From GCA-020356105 sp964347475 (lineage in GTDB: Bacteria; Pseudomonadota; Alphaproteobacteria; UBA8366; JADFVY01), in contig CAYFYY010000005.1 in the NCBI GenBank assembly GCA_964347475.1, positions 25,455 to 89,454 on the forward strand: a stretch of DNA of 64,000 nucleotides. The letters are read 5' to 3'. A program made the translations under genes and the position numbers. The stretch's first letter is position 1, and the number at the start of each line of letters is the position of its first letter. The notes under the pieces were generated by a model, which was not told the origin of the DNA, searched no databases, and saw only the letters and a program-made list of their open reading frames with translations. Positions 43,604 through 51,897 of this stretch are shown in pieces.

Positions 43604-45625
43604 TTATGCATCGCCGAGCGGCCAAGGCAATCTGATCATTTCCTGCAGCAGCCCGGGCGGGAAATCGCGGTGCAGCCAGCTCGCCATGGCGATCATGAAG
43701 CCGATGCCGATCGCTGACAGGATCAGGACTCGCGGCCAGTCCAGCCCTGCCCGGACACGCAGGAAGGAGACCAGGAAGACTGGGAGCGCCAGGACGAAAC
43801 CGATAAGAGACGACAGGATGAGAAGCCCTGCGAACCATGCAAGCGTGCCCCAAAGTCCGTGCGCCGCGTTGATGTCCTCATGGTCCTGCGCCCGATCGGT
43901 GAAGATGATGTCGGTTTCCGGCGCCCGCATCATCCGGATAAAGAGCAGCAGACAGCAGATGAGTGTGATCGACGAAACCGTGACGGGGAAGATCTTGTCG
44001 CTCATCATCTTGATCTGCATCGCGTCGACCCAGGCCACCATCAGATAGCCCGTCACGCCAAGCAGAAAGATGACCGGCGCACGCTTCCGGCCGGCCGGGA
44101 CCTCACCCTCGGGCAGGATCTGCTTGGCTTGGCGGATTCCGATGACGACCGAAATGACGGTCAGGGCAAGGATCACCAGCACGATCGGCGATGCGATATA
44201 GCTGAAGCCGGCCTCCAGGCTCACCCGGAACTTGGCGCCGGCGACCTGGTGCGCCATGTTGCTGAAGTTCTCGGCCTGGTGCGACAACACGAATCCGATC
44301 AGGAACGCGGGTCGGGACCAGTCGAAGCGCCGCAGGAAAATCCCGAGAAGACCGACCACGAAAAGCGCGACGAGGTCGCCGAGAGACTGCCCCGATTGGA
44401 AGGCCGCAAAGGAAATCAGCATGAACAGGAAGGGGCCAAGCAGGCTGAACCGGATCGTGGTCAGGCGGGCGATCCCGCTGGAGAACGCAATGCACAGGCC
44501 CGCGCCGAAGACGTTGGCGAGCGCCAGCGACCAGACGATGGTGTAGGTCAGGTCAAGATTGCTCTGGATCATCTGCGGTCCGGCATCGTAGCCGAGCAGG
44601 GCGAGGCCGCCGATGAAGACCGCCATCGAGCCGCTGCCCGGGATGCCGAAGATCAGCGTCGGGACCAGGCCCCCGCCTTCCTTGGCGTTGTTGGAGGACT
44701 CCGGTCCGATCACGCCACGTATGTCGCCCGAGCCGAAACGGCGCTTGTCCTTCGTCGATTGGACGGTGTGCCCGTAGGCGATCCAGTCCACGACCGATCC
44801 GCCGAGGCCCGGTATGACGCCGACGATCACGCCGATGATCGCGCAACGGAGCGACAGGAACAGGTTGGAGGCCCAGTCGCGAACACCGTCCAGCCAGCCC
44901 GCGCCCAGCCCGCCGGACCTGGAAATCGGCCGGTCCTGGCGGAGCAGCGCCACGATCTCGGGAACGGCGAAGATGCCGAGCCCGACGATCACCAGTTTCA
45001 GGCCATCGATCAGGTAGGGAATGTCGTAGGTCGCCATGCGCAGGCCGCCCGCGGCCGCGGCCTCGCCGATGGTGCCGACCATCAGACCCAGCCCCGCCGC
45101 CACAACCCCTTTGAGGGCAACGCGACCAGCGAGAATAGCCACCATCGACAGGCCAAGCAGGGTGATCATCAGCATCTCGGGCAGGCCGAACGCCAGCACC
45201 AGGGGACGCGCGATCAGGATGAAGAACGTCAGGATGGCCGCGCCGAACAGGCCGCCGAATAGCGACGATGCGAACGCCGCCGACAGCGCGCGCGCCGCTT
45301 CGCCCTTCTTGGCAAGTGGAAACCCGTCGACCACCGTCGCCTGGCTCGCGGACGAGCCCGGAATCCCCATCAGCACCGAGGCAAACGTGTCCGACGTCGG
45401 TATGACCGCAACCAGGCCCACCATGAGCGCGAGGCCGGAGACCGGGTCCATCCCGTAGATGAAGGGCAGCACCATCGACAGGCCGGCAATGCCGCCGAGC
45501 CCGGGAAAGACCCCGACCGACAGACCAAGCAGCACGCCCAGCATCAGAAATATGATCTGTTCGGGGTGGAATATCAGCGAAAACGCTTCGCCCAGCGCCG
45601 GCAGTGCTGTCGACAGAAGGTCCAT
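43604..45625 (-). CDS. Tripartite tricarboxylate transporter, TctA-TctB fusion
   Basis: A 673-residue membrane protein. Residues 1-500 are TctA, with about 11 segments and GVFPGLGGIAGLSMVLPFIYGMDPVSGLALMVGLV, GIPGSSASQATVVDGFPLAKKGEAARAL, GVIPGLGGSVVDWIAYGHT and LIFGIPGSGSMAVFIGGL. Residues from about 515 (RAPVIFLLGVTGYLMVAWVDAMQ) to the end have four segments and match TctB, normally a separate small protein. Fusions are known but not the rule. It lies 73 bp after tctC, with a hairpin between them. Confidence 0.9.
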   Translation of the reverse strand: MDLLSTALPALGEAFSLIFHPEQIIFLMLGVLLGLSVGVFPGLGGIAGLSMVLPFIYGMDPVSGLALMVGLVAVIPTSDTFASVLMGIPGSSASQATVVDGFPLAKKGEAARALSAAFASSLFGGLFGAAILTFFILIARPLVLAFGLPEMLMITLLGLSMVAILAGRVALKGVVAAGLGLMVGTIGEAAAAGGLRMATYDIPYLIDGLKLVIVGLGIFAVPEIVALLRQDRPISRSGGLGAGWLDGVRDWASNLFLSLRCAIIGVIVGVIPGLGGSVVDWIAYGHTVQSTKDKRRFGSGDIRGVIGPESSNNAKEGGGLVPTLIFGIPGSGSMAVFIGGLALLGYDAGPQMIQSNLDLTYTIVWSLALANVFGAGLCIAFSSGIARLTTIRFSLLGPFLFMLISFAAFQSGQSLGDLVALFVVGLLGIFLRRFDWSRPAFLIGFVLSHQAENFSNMAHQVAGAKFRVSLEAGFSYIASPIVLVILALTVISVVIGIRQAKQILPEGEVPAGRKRAPVIFLLGVTGYLMVAWVDAMQIKMMSDKIFPVTVSSITLICCLLLFIRMMRAPETDIIFTDRAQDHEDINAAHGLWGTLAWFAGLLILSSLIGFVLALPVFLVSFLRVRAGLDWPRVLILSAIGIGFMIAMASWLHRDFPPGLLQEMIRLPWPLGDA

Positions 45626-45655
45626 TGACTGGCCCTTGCGGAGTCCCGGAAATGC

Positions 45656-45683
45656 AACCCTCCGCGTCGGAACACGGAGGGTT
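45656..45683. terminator. Hairpin between tctC and tctAB
   Basis: AACCCTCCG (45656-45664) and CGGAGGGTT (45675-45683) form a perfect 9-bp stem with a 10-base loop. On the plus strand it is followed by a T-run. For the leftward tct transcript it is a stem without a strong U-tract, so it may protect the abundant tctC message or cause partial termination, allowing more receptor than membrane protein. Confidence 0.7.
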
Positions 45684-45697
45684 TTTGGTCTAATCGC

Positions 45698-46807
45698 TTA
45701 TTTCAGCTCGACGCCGAAGCGCTCCTTCAGCCAGGTCTTGACGTAGGCCTTGGGCCCGTCGGGCACGTCGGTGCCCATTTTGAGCGCCACCTTGGCCTGT
45801 TTGCCTGTCATCTGCGGATAGATGCCCAGGTTGTTCTCCGAGATTTGCGGGAAATCGGGGCGCGCGAGGATGTCGTCGATCGCCTTCGAGTACGTCGCGA
45901 TCGCCTCCTCGGGGGCGCCGTTCGGCAGGAAGATCATCTTCTGCGCCGGGAAACCGGCGATGAAGAACGCTTTCCACGCCTCCCAGGCATCGCCCGACGT
46001 CTTGCAGCCCTTTGTCGCCTCGCAGACCTCCTTGAAGCTCGGGATGTCGGGGAAGGTCGGGTCACGCACGATGTTGCCGTCCGAGTCGAGGGCGCCCCAA
46101 GTCATCATCGGCACCGCCTTGCCCTGTTCGACCAGCGGCACAACGGATTTCAAGTATGCGGCCGAGGTCTGGTAGTCGATATTGGCCTCGCCACGCTCGA
46201 ACATCAGGCGGCCGTTGCCGCGGCTCTCGATCCCGAAGACCGCCTCGACCTTCATGCCCAGCATTTCCCAGGCCAGCATCGGCACGAGATCCAGGCGCGT
46301 TGCGCCCTGCGACCCCCAGATGAAATTGATGTCCTTCAGGTCGTCCGCGTCGCCATCGAACTTCTTGGCGATGTCGGGCGGCAGATAGGCCACGCCCCCG
46401 GTGCCGGAAACGAGGACCACGTTCCAGTCCTTGTACTCGTACTTCACGCGCGGATCGCCGAGAAGGTAAGGGAACTGCGTCGAGCCGGATGAGCCGAAGA
46501 TCAGCGTGCCGTCGTCGTATTTCTGCTGCTGGAACCAGTTCGCACCCTTGGTCGAGCCGGCGCCCGGCATGTATTTCACCACGACCGTCGGCTTGCCCGG
46601 CAGGGCCTCGCTGAGGAGCGGCGCATAGAAATTCGCCCATTTCGCCGACCCGCCCTTCTCTGAGAACGGAATTACGAATTCCACGGTCTTGCCGGACAGA
46701 TCAAGACTTTCCGCGGCAGTTGCCGTCGCCGACAAGCCGACCGCAGCGAGGCAGACCACCGCCAGACCGGTTGCCGCACGACCGGCGGCCATTTTGAAAC
46801 TCTTCAT
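45698..46807 (-). CDS. Tripartite tricarboxylate transporter receptor (TctC/Bug family)
   Basis: A 369-residue periplasmic receptor with signal peptide ending ATATAAES. Family features include GKTVEFVIPFSEKGGSAKWANFYAPLL, VVVKYMPGAGSTKGANWFQQQ and PNGAPEEAIATYSKAIDDIL. ATG 46807 has GGGAG upstream and is preferred to a much longer frame. Two cysteines (EVCEATKGCKTSG) may form a disulfide. It is divergent from ligI, and the shared 212-bp gap should hold both promoters. The ligand is probably a di- or tricarboxylate of the 4-oxalomesaconate pathway. Confidence 0.88.
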   Translation of the reverse strand: MKSFKMAAGRAATGLAVVCLAAVGLSATATAAESLDLSGKTVEFVIPFSEKGGSAKWANFYAPLLSEALPGKPTVVVKYMPGAGSTKGANWFQQQKYDDGTLIFGSSGSTQFPYLLGDPRVKYEYKDWNVVLVSGTGGVAYLPPDIAKKFDGDADDLKDINFIWGSQGATRLDLVPMLAWEMLGMKVEAVFGIESRGNGRLMFERGEANIDYQTSAAYLKSVVPLVEQGKAVPMMTWGALDSDGNIVRDPTFPDIPSFKEVCEATKGCKTSGDAWEAWKAFFIAGFPAQKMIFLPNGAPEEAIATYSKAIDDILARPDFPQISENNLGIYPQMTGKQAKVALKMGTDVPDGPKAYVKTWLKERFGVELK

Positions 46808-47019
46808 TTTCTTGCTCCCTATCGGTTTGCTCTTTTGTTTCGTTGGTCGCAGACTGGAGCATCCGAACCCTTCGTTCAAGCTCAAAGGTCCCGGTGTTGC
46901 CCTGCGACTTGCTTCGCCGCCAGAGGAAAGAGCCGCTGCGGACCGGTCAGATGTCGCCGGCTGATCTTTGGGTCGGGCGGCGGTGCATTTGCCGCCGGTT
47001 TGGCGCAGGAGCAATGGGC

Positions 47020-47901
47020 ATGGTCACTCCGGGATATCTCGCGTTTCATCCCGACCCGAAGAAGCCGGACATCGTGCTGCCGCCCGGCGCGTGCGACAGC
47101 CATTGCCACGTGTTCGGGCCGGGCGACCGGTTCCCCTACTCCGATCGCAGCAGCTACGTCCCGGTCGATGCGCCCAAGGAGGTACTGTTCCAGCGTCACC
47201 GGTTTCTCGGCATCGAGCGGGCGGTGATCGTGCAGGCGAGCTGCCACGGCACCGACAATGCGGCCATGCTCGATGCGCTGCGCGCCGGCGGCGGCGCCTA
47301 TCGCGGGGTAGCGATCGTATCGGCCGACACTTCGCCGGCAGCGCTGGCAGAGATGCACGAGGCCGGTGTCCGCGCCGTGCGGTTCAATTTCGTCAAGCGC
47401 CTGAAGGCGCGGCAGCCCCTCGCCGACCGGCGCGCCATCATCGAGAAGATCGCGCCGCTGGGATGGCATGTCGTGATCTATATGGAGCCCGTGGACCTGA
47501 CCGAAATCCGCGATTTCCTGGACGAGATTCCGATACCGGTGGTGATCGACCATATGGGCCGGGTCCCCGTGGAGGAAGGTGCCGATTCGGCCGCATTCGG
47601 GCGACTCGCGGCCCTGCTCGAGGACGACAGGTTCTGGATCAAGGTCAGCTGTCCCGAACGGCTGTCGAAGCAAGGGCCGCCTTACGAGGATGTCGATGCG
47701 GTGGCCCGGGCCTTGATCGACATTGCGCCCGACCGCGTGCTGTGGGGCACCGACTGGCCGCATCCCAACATGACATCGCATATGCCCGACGATGGGGTAC
47801 TGGTCGACAGGCTGGCCCTGATCTGTCCGGCCGACGCGCATTTGCAGGCGCTTCTGGTGGACAACCCTGCGCGTCTCTACTGGAACGGCGAACGAGGATG
47901 A
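47020..47901 (+). CDS. ligI: 2-pyrone-4,6-dicarboxylate hydrolase
   Basis: Opens 2-pyrone-4,6-dicarboxylate (PDC) to 4-oxalomesaconate. The 293-residue amidohydrolase-superfamily protein, the usual LigI length, has ACDSHCHVFGPGDRFPY (His28, His30), RFLGIERAVIVQASCHGTDN, the signature GWHVVIYMEP and the active-site stretch RVLWGTDWPHPN. ATG 47020 is favoured over 47014 because AGGAG at 47007-47011 is then 8 bp away. It is first in the order ligI, galB, galC, galD. Confidence 0.92.
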   Translation: MVTPGYLAFHPDPKKPDIVLPPGACDSHCHVFGPGDRFPYSDRSSYVPVDAPKEVLFQRHRFLGIERAVIVQASCHGTDNAAMLDALRAGGGAYRGVAIVSADTSPAALAEMHEAGVRAVRFNFVKRLKARQPLADRRAIIEKIAPLGWHVVIYMEPVDLTEIRDFLDEIPIPVVIDHMGRVPVEEGADSAAFGRLAALLEDDRFWIKVSCPERLSKQGPPYEDVDAVARALIDIAPDRVLWGTDWPHPNMTSHMPDDGVLVDRLALICPADAHLQALLVDNPARLYWNGERG

Positions 47902-47919
47902 AAACGAGGAGGCACAGAC

Positions 47920-48648
47920 ATGAGCAAGACAGCCCTGGTGGTCAGCGCCCACGCGGCTGATTTCGTGTGGCGGGCCGGCGGCGCCATCGCGCTCCATGCC
48001 GAGGCCGGCTATGACGTGACGGTCGTCTGCCTATCCTATGGCGAGCGCGGCGAAAGCGCCAAACTGTGGAAGCAGGGCAATGTAACCCTGGATGAGGTCA
48101 AGGCCAGCCGGCACCGCGAGGCGGAGAGTGCCGCCAATGCGCTCGGCGCGGCCGAGCTGATCTGCTTCGATCTCGGCGACTACCCACTCAATCTCGACGC
48201 CGCCGCGACCGACCGCCTCGTCGACGTCCTCCGCGATGTCCAACCCTCCTTCGTCCTGTCGCATTCGCTCGCCGATCCGTACAACACCGACCACCCCGCG
48301 GCGACGCGATTCACGCTGAACGCGCGGATGATCGCCCAGGCCTGGGGCCATAAGCCGGGCGAGAAGGTCCTCGGGGCGCCGCAGGTCTATCTGTTCGAGC
48401 CGCACCAGACCGAGCAGTGCGGCTGGAAGCCGGACACGATCCTCGATATCACCGATGTCTGGGACAAGAAACGCGCGGCCATCGAATGCATGGAAGGCCA
48501 GGAGCATCTGTGGGACTATTACACGAACGTGGCTGAGAACCGCGGCAACCAGTTCCGCCGCAACTCCGGCGGCCAGGCCGGTGGCCGCCCGGCACGCTAC
48601 GCCGAAGCCTTTCAGTCGATCTTTCCTCGAACCGTGGATCAGTTGTGA
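47920..48648 (+). CDS. galB: 4-oxalomesaconate hydratase, PIG-L/LmbE type
   Basis: Hydrates 4-oxalomesaconate (enol form) to 4-carboxy-4-hydroxy-2-oxoadipate. The 242-residue PIG-L-fold protein begins KTALVVSAHAADFVWRAGGAIALHAEAGYDVTVVCLSYGERGES, where AHAADFVWRAGG replaces the deacetylase motif AHPDDE and marks the GalB subgroup of gallate degraders. SHSLADPYNTDHPAATRF gives further metal ligands. GAGGAGG precedes the ATG. It overlaps galC by one base (TGATG). The sequence-unrelated LigJ does the same job in sphingomonads. Confidence 0.9.
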   Translation: MSKTALVVSAHAADFVWRAGGAIALHAEAGYDVTVVCLSYGERGESAKLWKQGNVTLDEVKASRHREAESAANALGAAELICFDLGDYPLNLDAAATDRLVDVLRDVQPSFVLSHSLADPYNTDHPAATRFTLNARMIAQAWGHKPGEKVLGAPQVYLFEPHQTEQCGWKPDTILDITDVWDKKRAAIECMEGQEHLWDYYTNVAENRGNQFRRNSGGQAGGRPARYAEAFQSIFPRTVDQL

Positions 48649-49322
48649 TGGCGAACGTTGTTATCCAGAACATCGAACGCGCCGACCGCGCGGCTGCCGA
48701 CGCCTTGGCATCCTTCGGCGTGGCGACGGTGCACGAGGCGCAGGGACGCACTGGCCTGCTCGGCGCCCATATGCGCCCGATCTATCCCGGCGCGCGGATC
48801 TCGGGTCCCGCGGTCACCGTGTCGCTGCCGCCCTGCGACAATTGGATGATCCACGTCGCCGTGGAGCAGTGCCGGGAGGGCGACGTCCTTGTCGTCGCCC
48901 CGACCTCGCCGTCGGATGCGGGCTATTTCGGGGAGCTGCTGGCCTGCTCGCTGTCGGCGCGGGGTGTCCGCGGCCTGGTGATCGAGGGCGGATGCCGCGA
49001 CATTGGCCCCCTGACGAATATGCGCTTTCCCGTCTGGTCGCGCTCGGTCTCGGCCCAAGGCACGGTGAAGGAGACGCTCGGCTCCGTGAATGTCCCGATC
49101 GTCTGCGCCGGCGCCGCCATCAACCCGGGCGATGTGATCGTCGCCGACGACGACGGCGTCATTGTCGTCCCGCAAGCGGACGCCGCCGCCGTGGTCGAGA
49201 AGGCGAAGGAGCGCGAGGCCAAGGAAGCGAACACGCGCAAGCGGCTGCTGGCCGGTGAGCTGGGCCTCGATATCTACGGCATGCGCGAGCGCCTCAAGGC
49301 AAAAGGACTGCAGTACAAATGA
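48648..49322 (+). CDS. galC: 4-carboxy-4-hydroxy-2-oxoadipate aldolase (RraA-like)
   Basis: Cleaves 4-carboxy-4-hydroxy-2-oxoadipate to pyruvate and oxaloacetate with a divalent metal, and often decarboxylates oxaloacetate. The 224-residue protein has the class II pyruvate aldolase pattern FGVATVHEAQGRTGLL, PCDNWMIHVAVEQCREGDVLVVA, GYFGELLACSLSARGVRGLVIEGGCRDI and VIVADDDGVIVVPQ. An alternative GTG lies one codon upstream. Translation couples to galB (TGATG) and galD (ATGA). Confidence 0.93.
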   Translation: MANVVIQNIERADRAAADALASFGVATVHEAQGRTGLLGAHMRPIYPGARISGPAVTVSLPPCDNWMIHVAVEQCREGDVLVVAPTSPSDAGYFGELLACSLSARGVRGLVIEGGCRDIGPLTNMRFPVWSRSVSAQGTVKETLGSVNVPIVCAGAAINPGDVIVADDDGVIVVPQADAAAVVEKAKEREAKEANTRKRLLAGELGLDIYGMRERLKAKGLQYK

Positions 49323-50383
49323 GCTCCGATCGCGGCATCGCCTGCACCTGGATGCGCGGCGGCACGTCCAAGGGCGCGTATTTCCTGAAAGACGACCTGC
49401 CGGCGGACGTCGCGGCGCGCAACCGGCTGCTGCTGTCGATCATGGGCTCGCCCGACCCGCGCCAGATTGACGGCATCGGCGGCGCCGACCCGCTGACCTC
49501 CAAAGTGGCGGTGATATCCAGATCCGATCGCGAGGGTGTCGATGTCGATTACCTGTTCCTGCAGGTCTACGTCGATCAGCCGATCGTGACCGACGCCCAG
49601 AACTGCGGCAACATCCTCGCCGGCGTCGGACCGTTCGCAATCGAACACGGCCTGGTCGAGCCGAAGCCCGACGTCACCCCCGTGGCGATCTTCATGGAGA
49701 ATACCGGGCAGGTCGCGGTCGCCCGGGTGGCTACGCCGGGCGGCAGGGTCACCTATCGCGGCGACGCCCGAATCGACGGCGTCCCAGGCGCCTCGGCCCC
49801 CGTGCCGATCGAATTCAAGGACACAGCGGGATCGTCCTGCGGTGCGCTCTTGCCGACGGGAAATGTCGTCGATGTCATCGACGGCGTCGAGGTTACGATG
49901 ATCGACAACGGCATGCCCTGCGTTGTGATGCGCGCCGCCGACATGGGCATCTCCGGCGCCGAGTCGCCGGAAGAGCTGGAGTCCGACGAACGCCTTCGCG
50001 CCCGTCTCGAAGCCATCCGGCTGCAATGCGGGCCGCTGATGAACCTGGGCGACGTCGCCGACAAGACGGTGCCCAAGATGACCATGGTCAGCGCCCCCAG
50101 GCATGGCGGCGCCATTGCGACCCGGACCTTCATCCCGCATCGCTGCCACAAGACGATCGGCGTCCTGGGCGCGGCCAGCGTCGCAACGGCGTGTCTGTTG
50201 GAGGGTAGCCCCGCGCATGCCCTGGCGACTGTCGGTGAAGGCCGGGAACGACGCCTCGCGATCGAGCACCCGACCGGCGAAATGACGGTCGTGGCCACGC
50301 TGGCTGCCGACGGCAGCGTCGAAAGCACCGCCATTCTGCGGACCGCGCGCAAACTGATGGATGGCGTGGTCTACGCCGGGTGA
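49319..50383 (+). CDS. galD: 4-oxalomesaconate tautomerase (PrpF family)
   Basis: Converts the keto form of 4-oxalomesaconate to the enol substrate of GalB. The 354-residue PrpF-family protein of the diaminopimelate-epimerase fold shows CTWMRGGTSKGAYFLKDDLP, IDGIGGADPLTSKVAVIS, QNCGNILAGVGPFAIEHGLV, DNGMPCVVMRAADMG and HPTGEMTVVATLA. QNCGN and the second-domain small residues replace the paired catalytic cysteines of racemases, as in PrpF. The name fits the pathway neighbours. In isolation methylaconitate isomerase would be the alternative. Confidence 0.92.
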   Translation: MSSDRGIACTWMRGGTSKGAYFLKDDLPADVAARNRLLLSIMGSPDPRQIDGIGGADPLTSKVAVISRSDREGVDVDYLFLQVYVDQPIVTDAQNCGNILAGVGPFAIEHGLVEPKPDVTPVAIFMENTGQVAVARVATPGGRVTYRGDARIDGVPGASAPVPIEFKDTAGSSCGALLPTGNVVDVIDGVEVTMIDNGMPCVVMRAADMGISGAESPEELESDERLRARLEAIRLQCGPLMNLGDVADKTVPKMTMVSAPRHGGAIATRTFIPHRCHKTIGVLGAASVATACLLEGSPAHALATVGEGRERRLAIEHPTGEMTVVATLAADGSVESTAILRTARKLMDGVVYAG

Positions 50384-50433
50384 GGAAATCCTGGAGGTCG
50401 CCGGTCGGCGCTTGAACGGCGCTCCGCGGACGT

Positions 50434-51360
50434 TCAGCCCGGCGGGTTTTTCTTGCCGTGCAGGGCGAGAATGGCCTCGGCGACCGCGTGGTAATCCTGC
50501 GGCACGCCGTCGGGGAAACGTGAGGCGGGATTGAGATCGGCCACCCACTGCTGCCGCTCCGCCGTCGCCGTCGCCATGGTGCCGCCGATGCCAAGATCTT
50601 CCAGGGTTTCGGCAACGGCGCGCATTTCGGCGGCGCGCCGCTCACCGTGCTGCGCCATGCGCTCCATCATGTAGCCGGCGCGTCGCTTCCAGTCCATGCC
50701 CGGGAAGCTCTTTTCCAGGGACTCCAGAATGCGGTCGTCGATACCGGCCCTCACGGCGGCGAGGAGGCATTCGACCGTCAGACTTTCGATCCCCTTGATC
50801 ATGACGCTGCGCACCATCTTCACGGTCGAGGCGACTCCGACGTCCTCGGATACGATCTCGAAGTCCATGTTGAGCCCCTCAAAGAACGGCTCGATTTGCC
50901 TGGCCCCGGGCCCGCCGATCAACAGGGGCGTTCGGTGCAGACGGGGATGCACCGGCGCCATGACGGCAACGTCCACGTAACGGCCGCCGGCCGCGCCGAT
51001 GCGATCCGCCGCAAGGCGCTTCTTCGACGGAGCGGCGGAATTGATATCGACAAACAACTGCCCGGCGCCGAGTGCCGGCAATACGCTGTCGGCCGCATCG
51101 GTGATGGCGTCGGCCGTGACCGCAGAGACGATGATATCGGCACCCGCGGCGGCCTCCACTGCGGTTTCAGCGGGGGTGACGCCGTACCGGGCATAATCGC
51201 CCAGCTTGCCGTTCCGGGCATCAGGATCATCGGTCTTGATGTCGTAGGCCCGGATCGCCATCCCGGCCTCCGACCGCCAGCCGCGGGCCAGGGCCTGCCC
51301 GGCCTCGCCGAAGCCGATGAAGGCGATGGTCTCGCGCAAGCGAGGGCGGCTTCGGTTCAT
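50434..51360 (-). CDS. NAD(P)-binding 6-phosphogluconate dehydrogenase-like protein with DUF1932 domain
   Basis: A 308-residue dehydrogenase. The N-terminal Rossmann domain reads ETIAFIGFGEAGQALARGWR and the C-terminal DUF1932 domain begins near STVKMVRSVMIKGIESLTVECLLAAVRAG, with the catalytic Lys in VKMVRSVMIKG. ATG 51360 is chosen because the upstream extension is unlike the family. Proteins of this group occur in lig/gal clusters, where they may reduce a 2-oxo or 4-oxo acid. It is convergent with galD, so its link to the pathway is by neighbourhood only. Confidence 0.82.
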   Translation of the reverse strand: MNRSRPRLRETIAFIGFGEAGQALARGWRSEAGMAIRAYDIKTDDPDARNGKLGDYARYGVTPAETAVEAAAGADIIVSAVTADAITDAADSVLPALGAGQLFVDINSAAPSKKRLAADRIGAAGGRYVDVAVMAPVHPRLHRTPLLIGGPGARQIEPFFEGLNMDFEIVSEDVGVASTVKMVRSVMIKGIESLTVECLLAAVRAGIDDRILESLEKSFPGMDWKRRAGYMMERMAQHGERRAAEMRAVAETLEDLGIGGTMATATAERQQWVADLNPASRFPDGVPQDYHAVAEAILALHGKKNPPG

Positions 51361-51897
51361 CTCGGATTCCAGCTTCCTGGTTTGCGTTGCGGCTTCGGCG
51401 GGAGCTTTCCTGCCGCCACAATCTACACCAGAACCGGCGCGGCCAGCCACGCAGAAAGAAGCCCCGCAACTCGTCAAGTTGGCGGGGCATTTCCATCAGA
51501 TTGGTTGCGGGGCCCCGCAACCACCGAGAATTGACTCTGTGCGTACCAGTCTAATCGGGGGCCCGCAACCGCTTATGCCGAACACATTTCAGGTGGGGCC
51601 AAACGCTCGCTCCAAAGCCCGCTGCGGACGTCAGCGATCTAGACTCCTAACCGCAGCTTGCAGTCGGGAGCGGACGTCAATGAGATCCGTGACCAGTTCC
51701 GCGGCTGAACAGATCCTCGGCAGTTGATTACTTGGCCGCCGCAGCAGTAGGAGTAAGTGAGGGCGTATTTGGACGAACCAGAATGCGATTGATGTCCGCG
51801 GCCATAGACCAATCGTAAAGAGCTCGTGTTGGTTGCATGAAGATCGCCCCCGACTCCAACTGAACGCCTTGTAGCTCGACGGATGGGGCGGGCGGTC
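51361..51897. other. Region between the DUF1932 gene and the response regulator, with repeats and a short coding-like fragment
   Basis: The repeat occupies 51461-51600. On the minus strand about 50 codons read GVQLESGAIFMQPTRALYDW and then SMAADINRILVRPNTPSLTP, with a TAA near 51733-51735. They have a natural composition but no start codon is evident, so this may be the end of a lost gene. I do not recognise it. Confidence 0.4.
51461..51600. repeat. Dispersed palindromic element, copy C (compound)
   Basis: Hairpin one (51461-51488): GCCCC...GGGGC around GCAACTCGTCAAGTTGGC. Hairpin two (51502-51523): a perfect 22-base palindrome with arms TGGTTGCGGGG and CCCCGCAACCA. A third unit from 51556 reads GGGGGCCCGCAACCGCT, then TATGCCGAACACATTTCAG, nearly identical to 42236-42273 of copy B. 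The arms equal the acceptor 3' end of the initiator tRNA (CCCCGCA-A-CCA). Confidence 0.82.
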
